A program made the translations under genes and the position numbers. A stretch of DNA of 64,000 nucleotides, taken from positions 178,104-242,103 of the forward strand of contig SHZU01000005.1 in NCBI GenBank assembly GCA_009692115.1. The letters are read 5' to 3'. A model generated the notes under the pieces. It saw nothing but the letters and a program-made list of their open reading frames with translations. It was not told the origin of the DNA and made no database searches. This DNA is from Gemmatimonadota bacterium (GTDB lineage Bacteria; Gemmatimonadota; Gemmatimonadetes; Gemmatimonadales; GWC2-71-9). Positions 61,409 to 64,000 of the stretch are shown one piece after another (positions within the stretch are counted from its first letter, which is position 1; every line of letters starts with the position of its first letter).

Positions 61409-63880
61409 ATGACCCGTATCAGCGCCCTCCAAATCTGCCGAACCCTCATCCTGCTCTTCGGCGCCGCTCCGGCCGGCCTGCTCGCCCAGTGGAGTCATCG
61501 CTACCCTCAGGTGAAGGGCTGGAGTCACCATGTCTATCTCGAAGGATTCGAACTTCCGCTGCTGACCAACGGGCCGATCGATCCGGCGCCGTCACCGGAC
61601 GGCCGGACCATCGCCTTCGCCTCCCGCGGCTGGCTCTGGCTGCTGGACCGCGACTCCGGTGTCGCCCGCCAGATTACCTCGGGGGCCGACGTCGATTCAC
61701 GGCCGGCGTGGTCGCCCGACGGGCGCCAACTGGTCTTCATCCGGGACAACTCGAAGGAGACCGCGATTACCGCGCTCGACCTGGCCACCGGCGCCGAACG
61801 GGTGGTCGTCGACGAGGCGGCCCTCGATCTCGATCCGGCGTTCAGTCCCGACGGGAAGTCGGTCTACTGGAGTTCGGCCGTCGCCGGCGACCTCGACCTG
61901 TGGCGGATCGACCTCGTGACCGGAGCCAAGACCCGGCTCACCCAGACGGGCGACTTGGAGCTCGAGCCCCAGCCGCTTCGCGACGGGAACCGGATCGTCT
62001 ACCTGTCGAAAGGCGCCTGGGGAAATCGGGACGAGATTCGGGTCCGCCGCCTCGACACCGGGGACGAGCGAATCCTCGTCACCGGGGACATTCTGTCGAT
62101 GCTCCGCTACTCGGTGGCCCCGGACGACCGGCACCTGGTCTACACGATGCCAAGCAGCGACGGCAACGGCTGGGAACTGAGACTGACGTCGGTCGGTCCG
62201 ACGCCCGGCACGACGGTCCTGCTGGGCCGCAGTCACGGGATGCCGCTGGTTCCGCGGTGGTCGGCCGACGGCCGGTCGGTGTTCTACAGCGAGGCCGATC
62301 GCGACCAGCAGATGCACCTCTATCGCATCGATCGCCAGGGCGGCAGCCCCACCGAAGTGACCATCGTCCGCTGGGATACCGCCCGCCCGACGGGTCGCCT
62401 CCGGGTCCGGACCCATCTGAGCGGCAACTCCGCCTCGACGGCGGCCCGCCTGGCCGTGCGCGACGGCCTCGGCCACCCGATGGTGCCCGATCGGGGCCAA
62501 GTCCGGTTCGACGGCCAGAACGGCATCGCCTTCTTCTACTCGCCGGGAACCATCGAACTCGTCGTCCCGGCGGGCGCCATCGACGTCGAAGCGGTCCAGG
62601 GCCTCACCACTCCGGTGGCGGCCGCGCGGACCACCGTCGCGGCCGGCGAGACCAAGGAAGTCGATATCGAGTTGGCCCCGGTCTGGAACGCCCGGGCGTC
62701 GGGGTGGTATGCCGGCGACCACCACTTCCATCTGAACTACGGCGGGCCCTATCGGCTGGCGCCGGCCGATCTCCTCCCGTTGGCGGCCGGCGAAGGCGTG
62801 GACGTGCTGACCCCGCTCATCGCGAACCTCCACACCCGGTTCGAGGAGCAACCGATGTTCCAATACCGGCGGCTCGACACCCTGCCGTTCGTGTACTGGG
62901 GCCAAGAGGTGCGCTCCCACTTCCTCGGCCACATCGGGCTGATCGGAATGCAGTCCCTCTTCTGGCCCTGGGTCTGGGGGCCCGGCTATGAGGTCTATGG
63001 CAGCGACGACCGGCCCAACCGCACCGTGCTCGAATTCGCCCGGCGGCAGGGAGGGATGGCCACCTACATGCATCCGATCATGGGCCCGACCCCGTTCGCG
63101 AAGGAGGCGTTAGGCGGAATCCCGGTCGAATTGGTGGCGGACGCCGTGCTCGGCCAACTCGACGCCCTCGAGATCGCCTGCCTCTGGAGTGACGAGATCG
63201 GTTCGATGGAGATGTGGCACCGGGTCCTGAATCTCGGGATCCCGATGGTCCCCTCGGCCGGGACCGACGTGATGAACAACTACTACCGGACGATGGCCAT
63301 CGGGACGACCCGGGTCTATGCCCATGTCGACGGGGATCCGACCTTCACCAGTTATCTCGCGGCGCTCAAGCGGGGGAACAGCTTCGTGACCAACGGACCG
63401 ATGTTGGACTGGACCGTGGGCGGGCAGCGGGCCGGCGGGGTGGTCGACGCGGGCCGGCCGGTGCGGTGGCGGCTGGCAATGCATTCCGCCGTCCCGGTCG
63501 AGCGGGTCGAGGTCGTGGTCAACGGGACGGTGGTCCATACCGCCCCGGGGCTCACCGAGCCCGGATCGAAGGACTACGAAGGGACCCTGACCTTGCCCAA
63601 AGGTGGCTGGGTGGCCGTCCGGGCCGTCGGGGGCGCCATCGGGCGGTGGCCCGCCATGGACAGCTACGCCTTTGCGCACACGGCGCCGGTCTGGATCGGC
63701 CGGGTCGGAAGTTATGAACCCGCAGCCAGGAAGCGGGCGGCGGCCGATTTGTTGGGTGCCCTCGGCGTGGCCGACTCCTCGCTGGTGGCTTCGTACCGTG
63801 AGACCCCGATCCCGGAGCTCAAGAGCCAGATGAAGGCGGCCCGCGAGCGACTGGAAGAGATCCTGGCCGGCAAGGAGTAG
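61409..63880 (+). CDS. PD40-propeller CehA/McbA-family metallohydrolase
   Basis: The 823-residue protein has a signal peptide (LILLFGAAPAGLLAQ), a PD40/TolB propeller about residues 50-330 (SPDGRTIAFASRGW, SPDGRQLVFIRDN, SPDGKSVYWSS), a linker domain, and a PHP-fold CehA/McbA domain with candidate metal ligands in YAGDHHFHLNYGG, MATYMHPIMGP and VPSAGTDVMNNYY. CehA/McbA enzymes include carbaryl hydrolase, so ester or amide hydrolysis is likely. The C-terminus has a long helix (LKSQMKAARERLEEILAG). The ATG at 61409 opens the signal peptide directly. Confidence 0.88.
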   Translation: MTRISALQICRTLILLFGAAPAGLLAQWSHRYPQVKGWSHHVYLEGFELPLLTNGPIDPAPSPDGRTIAFASRGWLWLLDRDSGVARQITSGADVDSRPAWSPDGRQLVFIRDNSKETAITALDLATGAERVVVDEAALDLDPAFSPDGKSVYWSSAVAGDLDLWRIDLVTGAKTRLTQTGDLELEPQPLRDGNRIVYLSKGAWGNRDEIRVRRLDTGDERILVTGDILSMLRYSVAPDDRHLVYTMPSSDGNGWELRLTSVGPTPGTTVLLGRSHGMPLVPRWSADGRSVFYSEADRDQQMHLYRIDRQGGSPTEVTIVRWDTARPTGRLRVRTHLSGNSASTAARLAVRDGLGHPMVPDRGQVRFDGQNGIAFFYSPGTIELVVPAGAIDVEAVQGLTTPVAAARTTVAAGETKEVDIELAPVWNARASGWYAGDHHFHLNYGGPYRLAPADLLPLAAGEGVDVLTPLIANLHTRFEEQPMFQYRRLDTLPFVYWGQEVRSHFLGHIGLIGMQSLFWPWVWGPGYEVYGSDDRPNRTVLEFARRQGGMATYMHPIMGPTPFAKEALGGIPVELVADAVLGQLDALEIACLWSDEIGSMEMWHRVLNLGIPMVPSAGTDVMNNYYRTMAIGTTRVYAHVDGDPTFTSYLAALKRGNSFVTNGPMLDWTVGGQRAGGVVDAGRPVRWRLAMHSAVPVERVEVVVNGTVVHTAPGLTEPGSKDYEGTLTLPKGGWVAVRAVGGAIGRWPAMDSYAFAHTAPVWIGRVGSYEPAARKRAAADLLGALGVADSSLVASYRETPIPELKSQMKAARERLEEILAGKE

Positions 63881-63952
63881 TCGGTATCGAGGACGGCGAG
63901 TGCCGGCGGCGGGGCGGAACGCCGGTCGTTTACTGGCGAACCCCCCGCCGGA

Positions 63953-63961
63953 TGGTATGAT
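63953..63961 (+). promoter_or_regulatory. Possible extended -10 promoter for the gene beyond the window
   Basis: TGGTATGAT fits an extended -10 element (TGn-TATGAT) in the 120-base gap after the CehA gene. A -35 is not convincing (TTTACT at 63929 is 21 bases away). No start codon for the next gene is seen before 64000. Confidence 0.25.
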
Positions 63962-64000
63962 CGAGGGACCGAGGTTCCCGAACTGGTGTCGGGCGACAGC

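Noticed and set aside
253..63115. GTTAGGC copies as telomere-like or mobile-element repeats
   Set aside because: Copies are single, dispersed and not tandem, with no shared flanks.
1..64000. CRISPR arrays, prophage or complete insertion sequences
   Set aside because: No regularly spaced repeats, integrase, transposase or phage structural genes are visible.

Overview
This 64 kb window comes from a GC-rich bacterial chromosome. The gene content (ADOP-type FtsX permeases, a PadR regulator, PD40/TolB-propeller hydrolases, several CocE/NonD hydrolases, DUF305 and LVIVD lipoproteins, PQQ enzymes with extracellular hemes, DUF6152/DUF6644 proteins) is typical of Gemmatimonadota or a close relative; this is inference from families, since no rRNA or other marker lies in the window. 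Most proteins carry signal peptides or lipoboxes, so the window encodes mainly an envelope and secreted hydrolase/oxidoreductase repertoire. No tRNA, rRNA, CRISPR array, prophage or complete insertion sequence was seen.

Layout. 0-0.8 kb: start of a permease, a PadR gene broken by an amber codon and a truncated secreted gene. 0.9-4.2 kb: propeller-amidohydrolase. 4.2-8.3 kb: MaoC hydratase, a shortened monooxygenase, an esterase with two in-frame stops, DUF305 and LVIVD lipoproteins. 8.3-12.4 kb: metallo-hydrolase and PQQ sugar dehydrogenase, a Tat-exported class V aminotransferase, then gene remnants. 12.4-20.1 kb: ADOP permease, 4-hydroxybutyryl-CoA dehydratase, an AAA_14/DUF4143 ATPase behind a palindrome, an FAD oxidoreductase and a stop-interrupted 3-hydroxyacyl-CoA dehydrogenase. 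20.1-23.5 kb: a scar joining two gene tails, then a seven-heme cytochrome and a cytochrome-PQQ dehydrogenase. 23.5-30.5 kb: three secreted proteins converging on an operon of gamma-glutamyltransferase, PLP decarboxylase, heme lipoprotein and two DUF6644 membrane proteins. 30.5-33.8 kb: P450 remnant, CocE hydrolase, Leu-dehydrogenase-like enzyme. 33.8-39.1 kb: tightly packed operon of HTH regulator, P450, [3Fe-4S] ferredoxin, PanB, M19 dipeptidase and MFS carrier. 39.1-45.1 kb: decayed Fic gene, amidohydrolase, frameshifted ADOP permease, DUF5009 acyltransferase, shrunken kinase. 45.2-55.9 kb: one-strand run of carbonic anhydrase, quinone oxidoreductase, penicillin acylase, propeller-amidohydrolase, mini-CocE, CocE and beta-lactamase-fold hydrolase, mostly with overlapping stop/start codons. 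56-64 kb: S9 peptidase, remnants, a CocE gene of different codon style, more remnants, and a propeller-CehA metallohydrolase.

Two features stand out. First, the heptamer GTTAGGC (mostly as GTTAGGCG) recurs about 22 times on both strands and in several reading frames, about threefold over a simple base-composition expectation. Second, many genes are decaying in two ways: single in-frame stops in otherwise intact frames, and internal deletions that keep both ends of the gene.
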